A stretch of 64,000 nt of DNA, taken from Legionella cherrii. GTDB taxonomy: Bacteria; Pseudomonadota; Gammaproteobacteria; Legionellales; Legionellaceae. The notes beneath the pieces were generated by a model, which was not told where the DNA came from, ran no database searches, and saw only the letters and a list, made by a program, of their open reading frames with translations. The translations under genes and the position numbers were made by a program. Location: positions 2,326,001 through 2,390,000 of the forward strand of contig NZ_LR134173.1 in NCBI RefSeq assembly GCF_900635815.1, read 5' to 3'. Below are positions 18,117-26,811 of the stretch, piece by piece. Numbering within the stretch: the first letter of the stretch is position 1; each line of letters starts with the position of its first letter.

Positions 18117-19559
18117 TTACTGACTTCCCCCTAAATGTTTCTTTAGGAGCATGTTGATTTGCTCGGGATTTGCCTTACCTTTCGTTTGCTTCATGATTTG
18201 TCCTACAAAGAAAGCCAATAGTTTTTCTTTTCCTGCTCTGTAATCTGCGGCTTGTTCAGGATGCTGTTGAATTAATTGAATAATCATTTCTTCCCAAGCA
18301 GCTGTATCTTCTACTTGTTGATAACCTTCGCGTGCGATAATCGCTTCAATATCCTCTTCTCCAGCCCAGAGCAAAGTAAAAATGGCTCGGGCATTGTTTA
18401 AAGAAATAGTACCACCATGTAGTCTATCAAGAAGATTTGCCATAAGCTTTGCTGAGATACGCGGCGTATCAAAAGTTAAATTCTCTTCATTTAAAGCGGC
18501 AGCGTATTGACCTTTTAACCAATTAATAATCATTTTTTCCGGAGCCTGGGATTGGTTTTTAATTGATTTAAAAAATTGGTACGCGCTGGGCGAAGAAAGA
18601 ATAAAATTAATGTCTTCTTCATTGAGCGACGGCGTATTTTTTAATTCAGTATGAATTTTATCAGGTAAGTCCGGTAAATTATTCTTAACTTCAGCAATAA
18701 GGAAACGGGTGATTTGTATTGGCAGTAAATCAGGATCAGGAAAATATCGGTAATCATTCTCATTTTCTTTACTGCGCATTGCATGCGTCGTATGAGTATC
18801 TGGATTATAAAGACGAGTTTCTTGAATGATTTGTTGTCCACTTTCCAATATATCTTGATGTCGTGACTGTTCATAGGCAATCGCTTTTTCAATGAAGCGG
18901 AATGAATTCAAATTCTTCAATTCAGTTCGTGTTCCTAAGACAGAACTCCCTTTGGGTTTTAAGGATAGATTCACATCACATCGGAAACTTCCTTCTTGCA
19001 TATTACCATCACAGATACCTAAAAACTGGACTAGTTGATGCAGTTTTTTAAGATAACTCACGGCCTCATGGCCTGAAAACAAGCAGGGGGCAGTTACTAT
19101 CTCTAATAAGGGAGTTCCTGCTCGATTCAGATCAATACCGCTATAACCAGAATGTACCCCATGCAATGATTTACCCGCATCCTCTTCTAGATGGGCACGG
19201 ACAATCAAAACCTCTTTTACACGGCCGTCATTCAGAGTAATTGCTAATTTACCATTGCTGACTATGGGTTTTTGAAATTGACTGATTTGATAGCCTTTGG
19301 GTAAATCAGGATAAAAATAATTTTTGCGCTCAAAGACAGATTGATCGTTAATGTCTGCTTGAATAGCTAATCCAAACTGAATTGCCATAATGACGGCTTC
19401 CTGGTTCAATACAGGCAAAACTCCCGGATACCCTGCATCGATAAAGCAGGTTTGAGAATTAGGGGCAGAACCAAAAGCAGTAGATGCGCCAGAGAAAAGT
19501 TTCGATTTTGTTTTGAGCTGAATATGTACTTCAAGGCCAATGACTGTATCCCATTCCAT
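18117..19559 (-). CDS. gatB: Asp-tRNA(Asn)/Glu-tRNA(Gln) amidotransferase subunit B
   Basis: GatB (480 residues, usual length) is the kinase-like tRNA-binding subunit of the amidotransferase that turns misacylated Glu-tRNA(Gln) or Asp-tRNA(Asn) into the correct aminoacyl-tRNA. It opens with the GatB signature WDTVIGLEVHIQLKTKSKLFS, has YPDLPKGYQISQFQ and HLEEDAGKS, and ends with the YqeY-like tail (FFVGQIMKQTKGKANPEQI). AAAGGTGA precedes the ATG. It is the last gene of gatCAB, nine bases after gatA. Confidence 0.97.
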   Translation of the reverse strand: MEWDTVIGLEVHIQLKTKSKLFSGASTAFGSAPNSQTCFIDAGYPGVLPVLNQEAVIMAIQFGLAIQADINDQSVFERKNYFYPDLPKGYQISQFQKPIVSNGKLAITLNDGRVKEVLIVRAHLEEDAGKSLHGVHSGYSGIDLNRAGTPLLEIVTAPCLFSGHEAVSYLKKLHQLVQFLGICDGNMQEGSFRCDVNLSLKPKGSSVLGTRTELKNLNSFRFIEKAIAYEQSRHQDILESGQQIIQETRLYNPDTHTTHAMRSKENENDYRYFPDPDLLPIQITRFLIAEVKNNLPDLPDKIHTELKNTPSLNEEDINFILSSPSAYQFFKSIKNQSQAPEKMIINWLKGQYAAALNEENLTFDTPRISAKLMANLLDRLHGGTISLNNARAIFTLLWAGEEDIEAIIAREGYQQVEDTAAWEEMIIQLIQQHPEQAADYRAGKEKLLAFFVGQIMKQTKGKANPEQINMLLKKHLGGSQ

Positions 19560-19568
19560 AATTCACCT

Positions 19569-21014
19569 TTATTGGTTTGGACTAGCTAAATGCCAGTTGG
19601 TATTTTGTTGATAATGATGAGCAATCTGGAGTAATTGGCTTTCACCAAAATGTTTTCCCATGAGTTGCAAACCTATAGGGAGCCCCTGAGCAAAGCCTGA
19701 GGGGATGGAAATTGCGGGGAGACCAGCAAGATTAGCTGCTACTGTGAATACGTCAGCAAGGTAATTTTGAATCGGATCTGCAATTTTTTCACCAAGTTTA
19801 AAGGCGCATGTTGGGGTTGTTGGTCCGAGAATAACATCAACAGATTTAAGGGTTGTGACCAGTTCTTCCTGGATAAGACGACGAATTTTTTGAGCTTGCA
19901 GGTAATATGCGTCAAAATAGCCTGATGAAAGTACATGTGTTCCAGTTAGGATCCGACGTTTTACTTCTATTCCAAACCCTTCACTACGCGTATTGCGGAT
20001 AAGTTCAGTTAATGTTGATGCATTGTCACTGCAATAGCCAAATCGTAACCCATCATAACGTGATAAATTAGAAGAGGCTTCAGCACAAGCCACTACGTAG
20101 TAACACGGTACCCATAAAGGTTGAAGTTCCAAATTTAAAGAAACAATTTCGGCTCCTGTACTTTCAAAAACCTTCACTGCATCAAGAATCGCCTGTTGTA
20201 TTGCTTGGTCTACTTGTGGCTGAAAAAAGCAGGATGGTAAACCTATTTTTAGTTTAGATACGGGTTTATTAAGAGCAGCACAATAATCAGGAATTGCTGA
20301 ATCAACTGAAGTTGAGTCCTTAGGATCAAATCCAGCCATCGCTTGAAGAACCCATGCTAAGTCTTCCGCACTTCGCGCTAAAGGACCCGCCTGATCCAAG
20401 CTGGAGGCGTAAGCAATCATACCGTAGCGAGAAATAAGACCATAAGTGGGTTTAATCCCACTGATTCCACATAAAGCAGCGGGTTGTCGTATTGAACCTC
20501 CTGTATCAGAACCTATAGCGAAAGGGACCAAGCCAGCTGCTACAGCTGCTGCTGAACCTCCAGAGGAACCACCAGGAACACGTTCCTTGTCCCAAGGATT
20601 TTTTACAGCACCAAAGTAACTGTTTTCATTGGACGAGCCCATAGCAAATTCGTCCATATTCGTTTTACCAATCAAAATAGAACCTTGAGCGAGCAACTTA
20701 CTGACTAAAGTTGCTTCATAAGGTGATTGAAAATCGGCAAGCATTTTTGAAGCACAGGTTGTTGGCATGCGCAGGGTACAAAATAAATCTTTTAATGCCA
20801 TAGGTATACCGATAAGCATTTTACCATGACCTTTTTTTAATTCTTGATCCGCTTTTTGAGCTTCAAGAATCGCGTGTTCCTCATCTAAACTGATAAAAGC
20901 ATTTAATTCTTTATGCTTTTTAATTTGCGTGAGGTAGTGCTGAGTTAATTCAACACTAGAGAGTTTCCTCTGTTGTAATGCTTGAGATAGCTGTTTTAAG
21001 GATAAATGTTCCAT
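19569..21014 (-). CDS. gatA: Asp-tRNA(Asn)/Glu-tRNA(Gln) amidotransferase subunit A
   Basis: GatA (481 residues) is the amidase subunit that releases ammonia from glutamine. The amidase signature is complete: the catalytic Lys in [23 protein letters not shown] and the Ser pair in [13 protein letters not shown] form the Ser-cisSer-Lys triad. It lies two bases after gatC and nine before gatB, so the three subunits are made together. Confidence 0.97.
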   Translation of the reverse strand: MEHLSLKQLSQALQQRKLSSVELTQHYLTQIKKHKELNAFISLDEEHAILEAQKADQELKKGHGKMLIGIPMALKDLFCTLRMPTTCASKMLADFQSPYEATLVSKLLAQGSILIGKTNMDEFAMGSSNENSYFGAVKNPWDKERVPGGSSGGSAAAVAAGLVPFAIGSDTGGSIRQPAALCGISGIKPTYGLISRYGMIAYASSLDQAGPLARSAEDLAWVLQAMAGFDPKDSTSVDSAIPDYCAALNKPVSKLKIGLPSCFFQPQVDQAIQQAILDAVKVFESTGAEIVSLNLELQPLWVPCYYVVACAEASSNLSRYDGLRFGYCSDNASTLTELIRNTRSEGFGIEVKRRILTGTHVLSSGYFDAYYLQAQKIRRLIQEELVTTLKSVDVILGPTTPTCAFKLGEKIADPIQNYLADVFTVAANLAGLPAISIPSGFAQGLPIGLQLMGKHFGESQLLQIAHHYQQNTNWHLASPNQ

Positions 21015-21016
21015 GA

Positions 21017-21313
21017 TTATTTACTCTGGTCAATAACTTGAGGGACTAAATAAAGATCTTGTTCAAATCGTGGGGCCAGGGCTTCTAAATCGGAAAGACA
21101 ATTTTCTTCGGTCACCACATCGGATCTTAATCGTTGATTTAATGCAAGAGGATGAAAAAGAGGTTCTACTTTTTGAGTATCAATAGAACGGAGTTGGTCG
21201 ACAAAACTCATGATTGCATTAATGTCTTCGATAAGTTTAGGTGAATGCTCTATGTCTGTATCCAGATAAGCGAGCTGGGAAATTTTGTCTAATTCTTTTG
21301 CCGAGATAGTCAT
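21017..21313 (-). CDS. gatC: Asp-tRNA(Asn)/Glu-tRNA(Gln) amidotransferase subunit C
   Basis: GatC (98 residues) wraps around and stabilises the GatA-GatB complex. It shows the family pattern: [12 protein letters not shown] at the N-terminus, [16 protein letters not shown] in the centre and [16 protein letters not shown] after it. First gene of the gatCAB operon; the promoter must lie in the gap upstream of 21313. Confidence 0.95.
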   Translation of the reverse strand: MTISAKELDKISQLAYLDTDIEHSPKLIEDINAIMSFVDQLRSIDTQKVEPLFHPLALNQRLRSDVVTEENCLSDLEALAPRFEQDLYLVPQVIDQSK

Positions 21314-21412
21314 AAAATATAGTACCTTACAGAGTTAATATCTCATTATAGGGCTTGGGTTGAAAAAATAGTTTGGAAGGGTGCGTTAATTCCCAAACTC
21401 CATTTTTGTCAC

Positions 21413-21428
21413 TCCCGCGAGGGCGGGA
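21413..21428. repeat. Short GC-rich hairpin
   Basis: TCCCGC and GCGGGA are perfect arms around a 4-base loop in an otherwise AT-rich gap between gatC and the F-box/RCC1 gene. The wording CACTCCCGCGAGGGCGGGATTCC recalls a remnant of a dispersed repeat. No T-run follows, so it is not a good terminator. Confidence 0.4.
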
Positions 21429-21593
21429 TTCCATTCTTAAATGAGAGATAATGCCAGTTTCACATACGATAGTTTTCAACAAAGCTCATTATAACGAGGA
21501 TGTTATAACTTAAAAATATAAAGTGTAATATTAGTAGCGATATTCTATTCCAACGATAACACGCCGAATAGAAACTTTCTTTACACTCAATTC

Positions 21594-22778
21594 TCAGGGT
21601 GAAAAATCATTATTACTCTGATCTTGTGACGGTTTTGGATAATCAGGCTGTTTTATAAAAAAATGATTCACCAATGCTCTAATCTTCTCCGTAGAGGGCT
21701 TAGAAGATCCCTGGATAGGCAAAATTCCCTTTTCAACCATTCTTAACTCCTGATCATCGATTTTCATAGCACCCAAAAGAAACAATTTATTTTGGCTGTC
21801 TACATAAAGAGTATGATGATCTGCTGCATCAAAATACTTCACATCAGAAGCGATTTTCATGAATCCTTTAAATTCTTTAATTGGACCCAATTGTCCTTTA
21901 GTATTTGAACCACTTGCAAGTAATAAATTATCATGAGTCAGTATAAAGCAACCTAAAGCCGTGGTCTTAATTTGTTTTGCCTTAACATCTGGCAACTTAG
22001 TCCAAGTATTAACGAGCACGTTTTCTGGATTTAATCCTAATAATCCTGATTCATTATTCCCGTACACATAGACTTCACCATTCGTAGTTAGCAAAAGTGC
22101 ACATTGTTGTTGATTATTCACAGCAATATCAGCCACTTCTAAGTCAGAAGAGGGAGTGGCAAGCCAATCGGATAAAAAAACTTTAATATGTTTCAATACA
22201 TAAGCTTTTAATGGGTTACCGATTATTTTAAACGCCTTATCAGGGGAGTCGCCTGTGAAAATTAAAGCGCTTGTATGATCTTGGGCAAAAACATTTTTTA
22301 CTGTTGCTTGTACTTCTATAGGGGTAGGTACGTAAATGCTTAGAGCATCAGAGTCAGGGGCTATCTGCTTTTCTTCATTTCTTCCCAGGCCATAGACCTT
22401 ACCTGATTCACCTAAAAAAATTGCATGTGTAAATCCCGTTGCAATATGAGTCACACGCTCTCTAAGCGCAGTGATTTCGGTTAATTCAGAAACTTGTTTT
22501 ATATCTTGACCGAGTCCAAGTTGTCCTCGTAAATTACTTCCTATAGCTAAAACTCGTCCATGGTTTAAAAGAATCAACGTAAAATCTTGGCCGCAATGCA
22601 CCTCTTTAATTTTTAATTCCTCAAATAAATAATCTGAGGCCAATTTTTTAATGGCTTTTGACACTTTTTTTAGTTTTATTATTTCCGTTATTGTGAGGTT
22701 ATCGAGAACTTGAAATAAGACTTCCTCAGGAAGAGTGGTGAGTTGTTGTAAATCTACCTCTAAACGGGATTCACCCAT
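21594..22778 (-). CDS. F-box plus RCC1-repeat protein, candidate effector
   Basis: A 394-residue protein with two eukaryotic-type modules. Residues 14-56 read as an F-box (LPEEVLFQVLDNLTITEIIK, then KLKKVSKAIKKLA), the motif that docks on Skp1 in SCF ubiquitin ligases. From about residue 60 to 345 come five or six RCC1/beta-propeller blades with the GxxxT..L...G.v...G.n..GQLG pattern (CGQDFTLILLNHGRVLAIG, SNLRGQLGLG; GSNTKGQLGPI). Legionella effectors with F-boxes and separate ones with RCC1 repeats that act on Ran are known. The combination suggests a substrate-recognition propeller on a host ubiquitin ligase, by inference. AGGAG precedes the ATG. It lies 41 bases downstream of the papain-like gene, probably in one transcript. 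Confidence 0.72.
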   Translation of the reverse strand: MGESRLEVDLQQLTTLPEEVLFQVLDNLTITEIIKLKKVSKAIKKLASDYLFEELKIKEVHCGQDFTLILLNHGRVLAIGSNLRGQLGLGQDIKQVSELTEITALRERVTHIATGFTHAIFLGESGKVYGLGRNEEKQIAPDSDALSIYVPTPIEVQATVKNVFAQDHTSALIFTGDSPDKAFKIIGNPLKAYVLKHIKVFLSDWLATPSSDLEVADIAVNNQQQCALLLTTNGEVYVYGNNESGLLGLNPENVLVNTWTKLPDVKAKQIKTTALGCFILTHDNLLLASGSNTKGQLGPIKEFKGFMKIASDVKYFDAADHHTLYVDSQNKLFLLGAMKIDDQELRMVEKGILPIQGSSKPSTEKIRALVNHFFIKQPDYPKPSQDQSNNDFSP

Positions 22779-22819
22779 AAAAAAAAATCTCCTGGCCTTT
22801 TGTTACGGGTATGCCTAAC

Positions 22820-24463
22820 TCAAGGCGTAACTTGTTTATTATTTTCACTATCTGCAGAAAATGTATGTTCCTCTTTTTGGGGCAAAAGATCAACTACTTT
22901 TCGCAAATGGCTTACGTCCATTTTGCTGATTTTCTCATTAGTAGAAATCGCCTCATGTTTGCTAAGATATTTGTTCCAAAAGGGTTTAGATTTCTCAAAT
23001 GCAGGTAATAAAGTGGATAATGTCTCATCACTTATATTGGATGAAGCAATATTCCACCTGAAATTATTGTTTCCAGTTTTTTCAATGGATCGTGCTAGAA
23101 CCGCTTGAGCGGCTACCTTGAGCGCCACTCCAGGGTCGGTATCACCCGCTATTACCTCTCTTTTTAATACATTAAGTAACTCGAGCTTTAAACCATGTTT
23201 GGAGGATGTGTTTATGTAGTTTTTCAAATCTTCCAAAAAGTTGACCGCAATTTGTTGTTTAAAATCAAGTTTTTGAGAAAAGAAACTACCACCGGAAACA
23301 ACAGATACTTTTGCCAAATGCTCCCGAAAAGACTGACTCGAAATTGCTGTTTCTTCAGATTGGAGTTCTTCTACCTCTGGTTCCTGAGAGTCATAGCAAG
23401 TAACCAATTGGGATGTCATCTGGGGAAATGGGTAATTACTCGTCAGAAATGCACCATAACCTTCCTTAGTATGTCCCATAACAACCGCCCATGGATCGAC
23501 AATAATCGATTGAGATAGATTGGTCAGATCCTGAGAGTTATGATTAAGAAGAAGATAAGTATGGGAGTATCTACCTCTTTTATGACTTACCATTTTAATG
23601 TCCATCTGAGGTAATTCGCCAGTATCCATTTTTTTTAATAAATGATCAGCAGCGAGCAGAGCGAATGAATGACAAGCTCCCAACCCTGATTCTCTTACTT
23701 TTTCAGCTGTTTCGGCAATTGCAGATCGTTTATAAGTGGCTTGGGCTCCTCCCAGTCCCATAATGAGTTTTTTAGGGGGTTGTTTTGCTTTCGCCAGAAC
23801 AGACTCTCTTGCCGAAGGCGGAATTAAATCTTCAAATGCACCGGCGTCCATTGAACCATATTGCGAGAGGTTTAATTGATATAATTGAGCTGTTAACGGT
23901 GTATAGACAAATGACTTTGGGTCATGTACACGATTAATTGAAGCTAACTGGTTGAATGCGGGATTATTTATTGTGACCTCAAGTACCTGTAATTCAAAAA
24001 TAGAAAGCTTTCCGTTATTATCGTTAATGTATTTTTGTGGATTCTTTAAAAAAGATTCCAACTTTTCATCTGTGTCTATTATTTTTAAAAAATCTGGGAG
24101 TGTGCTTGCTAATGAAGAAAATCTAAATTTGTCCCCTGCGATAATATTTCTAACCTCAGTAACAAAAGATAAATCATCTAATTTTTGCCTCTTCTCTAAC
24201 AGCTTAAACATCTTTTCCTGAGCATTTTCGCTAAGATTGTCATAAACATCTTCAATAAGTTTTGCTAGTTTACTTTGATCATATTTGTTCCCAATGTAGC
24301 ACTCTTTGTTTATTTGCTGAAAAAGGGTTTCATGATAATCATTCCACTCTTTTTCTCTCATTGCAGAAAATTCGCTGGTTAATTTCAAAATTCTTGCATT
24401 GGAGCTTACCTTTGGATTCGCACTTGTTTTAGCAGTCGGAAGTTTTTCTGATTTGTATTTCAT
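22820..24463 (-). CDS. Predicted papain-like Cys-His-Asp protein, candidate effector
   Basis: A 547-residue protein with no family I can name. The central region carries three spaced motifs that look like a papain-fold triad: Cys264 in SGLGACHSFALLAADHLL, His301 in RYSHTYLLLN and Asp323 in SIIVDPWAVVMG. The order C-H-D, with a helix after the Cys and strands around His and Asp, is that of YopT/AvrPphB-like and other toxin proteases; acyltransferase, deamidase or transglutaminase activity is equally possible. Residues 1-230 are helical, the C-terminal 150 mixed and polar. No signal peptide. A PmrA-like repeat lies about 70 bases upstream on the coding strand. It heads a unit with the F-box/RCC1 gene. 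Confidence 0.65.
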   Translation of the reverse strand: MKYKSEKLPTAKTSANPKVSSNARILKLTSEFSAMREKEWNDYHETLFQQINKECYIGNKYDQSKLAKLIEDVYDNLSENAQEKMFKLLEKRQKLDDLSFVTEVRNIIAGDKFRFSSLASTLPDFLKIIDTDEKLESFLKNPQKYINDNNGKLSIFELQVLEVTINNPAFNQLASINRVHDPKSFVYTPLTAQLYQLNLSQYGSMDAGAFEDLIPPSARESVLAKAKQPPKKLIMGLGGAQATYKRSAIAETAEKVRESGLGACHSFALLAADHLLKKMDTGELPQMDIKMVSHKRGRYSHTYLLLNHNSQDLTNLSQSIIVDPWAVVMGHTKEGYGAFLTSNYPFPQMTSQLVTCYDSQEPEVEELQSEETAISSQSFREHLAKVSVVSGGSFFSQKLDFKQQIAVNFLEDLKNYINTSSKHGLKLELLNVLKREVIAGDTDPGVALKVAAQAVLARSIEKTGNNNFRWNIASSNISDETLSTLLPAFEKSKPFWNKYLSKHEAISTNEKISKMDVSHLRKVVDLLPQKEEHTFSADSENNKQVTP

Positions 24464-24533
24464 AGTAGGTTATCAACGAATAATTGATTCATGAGATAAA
24501 TATAGAATTTATTTCTTAAGGAAAAATTACTTA

Positions 24534-24553
24534 TTTATTAAGGATTTATTAAC
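24534..24553 (-). promoter_or_regulatory. PmrA-like tandem repeat upstream of the papain-like gene
   Basis: On the coding strand the site reads GTTAATAAA-TC-CTTAATAAA: two near-identical 9-base direct units with a 2-base spacer, matching the TTAAT core of the Legionella PmrA box twice at an 11-base period. It is about 70 bases upstream of the ATG at 24463. The local DNA is about 80 percent AT, so a chance match is possible. Confidence 0.4.
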
Positions 24554-24689
24554 AATAATGAGAAAAATAATAAATACAATAACTTATGATAAATATACAA
24601 ATTGAAAAAATATTAATCGAATTAATGCTGTAATTTTTTAATCTCAAGAATAGTGCTGGAGAGCTCATTGAAAAAATTGCATCCGCCTG

Positions 24690-24721
24690 GAGATCGCTCG
24701 TTGCACTGGGAATGACTGGAT
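24690..24721. repeat. Family B intergenic repeat, degraded
   Basis: CTGGAGATCGCTCGTTGCAC then TGGGAATGACTGG resembles the element at 61731 with several changes. It is followed at 24758-24784 by CCTGGGTTTGG..CCTTACCCGGG, another repeat remnant. Confidence 0.5.
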
Positions 24722-24840
24722 AAAACAATAATATAAGGTCGCTATTATCATCTATCCTGGGTTTGGCGAAGCCTTACCCGGGATTTAGGGAATGAACAAA
24801 CCACTTTATACAGTTGAGCCTAGGTTAGTATTCTGGATTT

Positions 24841-25296
24841 TTACTTTTTCAGGTAAGGAAACTCATCATGAAGCAGCTGAATGACTCGATTTAATTGTTC
24901 TTTACTTTTTAGGATAAGAAGCACGGTATCGTCACCAGCAATCGTTCCTAATATTCCTGAATCCTGAAGGGCTTGAGGTGAAAAAGATACGAATTTTCGA
25001 TCAATAAAAAAGGCCAAACTGTTTGCATTTCCAGGGTGAGTATGGAGTACTATAAGACCATAATCGGACACTTGCATATTCAAGACTAAAGGCAGGTTAG
25101 GTAGATTAAAGTCGACTACTTGATAAGTCCCACCTATTTTTGCAATTTTTAATTTTTTAAGCCTTCGTGATAAGGTTGCCTGAGGGATCGTATAACCTCG
25201 TGCTTTCAAGCTGTTTTGCAAATCAATTTGCTCAGCAATTTTTTCGGTTTGCACAATATTTAATATATGTCCATCAAGGGCAGCGTCTTGGCTCAT
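24841..25296 (-). CDS. argR: Arginine repressor ArgR
   Basis: A 151-residue ArgR, the hexameric arginine-sensing repressor. The N-terminal winged helix has TEKIAEQIDLQNSLKARGY and the TQATLSRRLKKL-type recognition helix (here IPQATLSRRLKKLKI). The C-terminal domain has the arginine-binding GTIAGDDTVLLI with its Asp pair. Length matches E. coli ArgR (156). It is divergent from the arginine uptake operon, and the shared gap contains two adjacent ARG boxes, so autoregulation is likely. Confidence 0.95.
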   Translation of the reverse strand: MSQDAALDGHILNIVQTEKIAEQIDLQNSLKARGYTIPQATLSRRLKKLKIAKIGGTYQVVDFNLPNLPLVLNMQVSDYGLIVLHTHPGNANSLAFFIDRKFVSFSPQALQDSGILGTIAGDDTVLLILKSKEQLNRVIQLLHDEFPYLKK

Positions 25297-25321
25297 TCAA
25301 TTTTCCTCTTCATTGGTGATT

Positions 25322-25359
25322 TGTGAATATAAAATCATTTTAATGAAATTATATTCAAA
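25322..25359. promoter_or_regulatory. Pair of ARG boxes (ArgR operator)
   Basis: Two 18-base sites close to the ArgR consensus wnTGAATwwwwATTCAnw lie two bases apart: 25322-25339 (TGAAT-ATAA-AATCA core) and 25342-25359 (TGAAA-TTAT-ATTCA core), each with one core mismatch. A pair at this spacing is the usual ArgR hexamer target. It sits just upstream of the -35 of the artJ-like promoter and between it and argR. Confidence 0.8.
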
Positions 25360-25364
25360 ATAGC

Positions 25365-25393
25365 TTGACAGGGCAAGTCAAGATTGTTACATT
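25365..25393 (+). promoter_or_regulatory. Promoter of the arginine transport operon
   Basis: A perfect TTGACA (25365-25370) and TACATT (25388-25393) are 17 bases apart. The predicted start is near 25400, about 27 bases before the ATG. The flanking ARG boxes would let ArgR block it. Confidence 0.75.
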
Positions 25394-25409
25394 TGAAAAA
25401 CGCATAAAA

Positions 25410-25427
25410 ACTGGATTTATATTCAAA
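25410..25427. promoter_or_regulatory. Third ARG box, overlapping the artJ-like start
   Basis: TGGAT-TTAT-ATTCA core with one mismatch to TGAATwwwwATTCA. It covers the region between the predicted transcript start and the initiation codon at 25427, where an SD sequence would lie; no SD is visible. Confidence 0.55.
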
Positions 25428-26179
25428 TGAAACAATTATTTTTTGTCATTTTAATAGGTTTTGCTTTGCTTGTTTCTTTTTGTTACGCGAGAATCCCTAA
25501 GGAGAGCATTCAATATATTCATTTTGCTGTGGCCGCAGAATATCCACCATTTGAATACAATGACCATGGGGAAATCAAAGGTTTTGATATTGATCTTGCT
25601 CGTTTGATTGCAAAAAAATTAGGTAAGGAAGCATTTTTTGATAGCATGCAATTCAGCAGCATCTTGCCAGCCCTAAGCTCTGGTCAGGTTGATGCAGCCA
25701 TTTCTACAATTACGATTACAGAGCAGCGAAAAAAGAATTTTGATTTTAGTGAGCCTTATTATTTCGAGAGTATGGCGGCTGTTTTTCCTGAAAACAAACC
25801 AATTAAAAACGTACAACAATTAGCTGGCAAAAAAATAGCAGTTCAATTGGGTAGTACCATGGAAATTTGGTTGAAGCAGAACGTTCCCAATGCCAATCTT
25901 TTGGTGATGGATAATAACAATCAAACCATTGCAGCCTTAAAAGCAAGCCATGCTGATTTAGTTCTATTGGATGGCGTACAAGGTGCCGTATTTAGTCAGA
26001 AAAATCCTGGACTGTCTTTTGCTGTGATTGCTCAATCAGATGATGGCTACGGCTTGGCTTTAAAAAAGAATTCTGAGTTGACGCAAAAAATAAATCAGGT
26101 TTTACATGAAATCGAACAAACGGGTGAGCTGAGTGCGCTCAAGAAAAAATGGCTGGAGAATACACAATGGAAGAGTTAA
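25427..26179 (+). CDS. artJ: Arginine ABC transporter substrate-binding protein
   Basis: A 250-residue periplasmic binding protein of the amino-acid (SBP_bac_3) family. A signal peptide (MKQLFFVILIGFALLVSFCYA) is followed by FAVAAEYPPFEYNDHGEIKG, FDIDLARLIAKKL and DAAISTITITEQRKKNFDFS, the usual ligand-binding pattern for basic amino acids. Arginine is inferred from the ARG boxes upstream and the argG-argH genes downstream. First gene of the operon; it overlaps the permease start by 13 bases. Confidence 0.88.
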   Translation: MKQLFFVILIGFALLVSFCYARIPKESIQYIHFAVAAEYPPFEYNDHGEIKGFDIDLARLIAKKLGKEAFFDSMQFSSILPALSSGQVDAAISTITITEQRKKNFDFSEPYYFESMAAVFPENKPIKNVQQLAGKKIAVQLGSTMEIWLKQNVPNANLLVMDNNNQTIAALKASHADLVLLDGVQGAVFSQKNPGLSFAVIAQSDDGYGLALKKNSELTQKINQVLHEIEQTGELSALKKKWLENTQWKS

Positions 26180-26811
26180 CACAAAACATTCTCTATATTG
26201 GTGATGGAACTCTCGTTACCTTAATCTTGTTAATGGGTGGTTTACTCATAGGGACTCTATTAGGAACCGTACTTGCTTTATTGCGATACCAAGGAATTAT
26301 GAAACCACTAATCAATGGATTTATTTCGGTGATGAGAGGGACCCCGGTTATTTTACAGCTTAGTTTTGTTTATTTCGCACTACCGGCATTGATCGGTATT
26401 AAAACGAATATTCTGATGGCGGGGCTTTTAACATTTGGTCTAAACAGTTCAGCATACATTGCCGAAATTCTCCGATCAGGAATAGAACATTTGCCCAAAG
26501 GTCAGTTTGAAGCAGCAAAAACGTTACAAATACCTAATTTTTATTTATGGAAAGATATTGTTCTACCCCAGGTTGTGAAAAATATATTTCCTGCATTCAT
26601 TAATGAAATGATTGCGCTACTGAAAGAAACCGCACTCATTGCGACTATAGGTGGAATGGACTTGATGCGTAGGGCTCAATCAGTTGCTGCAGAACAATTT
26701 ACCTACTTTGTTCCTTTATGTATTGCCGGTTGCTTTTACTACGGTATGGTTCTCTTGATTGAATTCATGGGTAAAAAAATTGAAGAAAGGGGGCTTTATG
26801 TTAGTCATTAA
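26167..26811 (+). CDS. Arginine ABC transporter permease
   Basis: A 214-residue inner-membrane permease of the HisM/ArtQ type. It has about five hydrophobic helices and the EAA loop FEAAKTLQIPNFYLWKDIVLPQ that contacts the ATPase, plus VMRGTPVILQL, diagnostic for polar amino-acid permeases. I start at ATG 26167 because GGAGA lies seven bases upstream; an earlier ATG at 26149 has no such site. Only one permease gene is present, so it should act as a homodimer. Confidence 0.88.
   Translation: MEELTQNILYIGDGTLVTLILLMGGLLIGTLLGTVLALLRYQGIMKPLINGFISVMRGTPVILQLSFVYFALPALIGIKTNILMAGLLTFGLNSSAYIAEILRSGIEHLPKGQFEAAKTLQIPNFYLWKDIVLPQVVKNIFPAFINEMIALLKETALIATIGGMDLMRRAQSVAAEQFTYFVPLCIAGCFYYGMVLLIEFMGKKIEERGLYVSH

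Larger units (their letters stand above)
24464..24840. other. Gene-free gap, AT-rich with repeat remnants
   Basis: The left part holds the promoter region of the papain-like gene, including the PmrA-like repeat at 24534. The right part (about 24690-24785) holds a degraded family B element (GGAGATCGCTCGTTGCACTGGGAATGAC) and a CCTGGGTTT..ACCCGGG inverted remnant. I see no gene in it. Confidence 0.6.
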
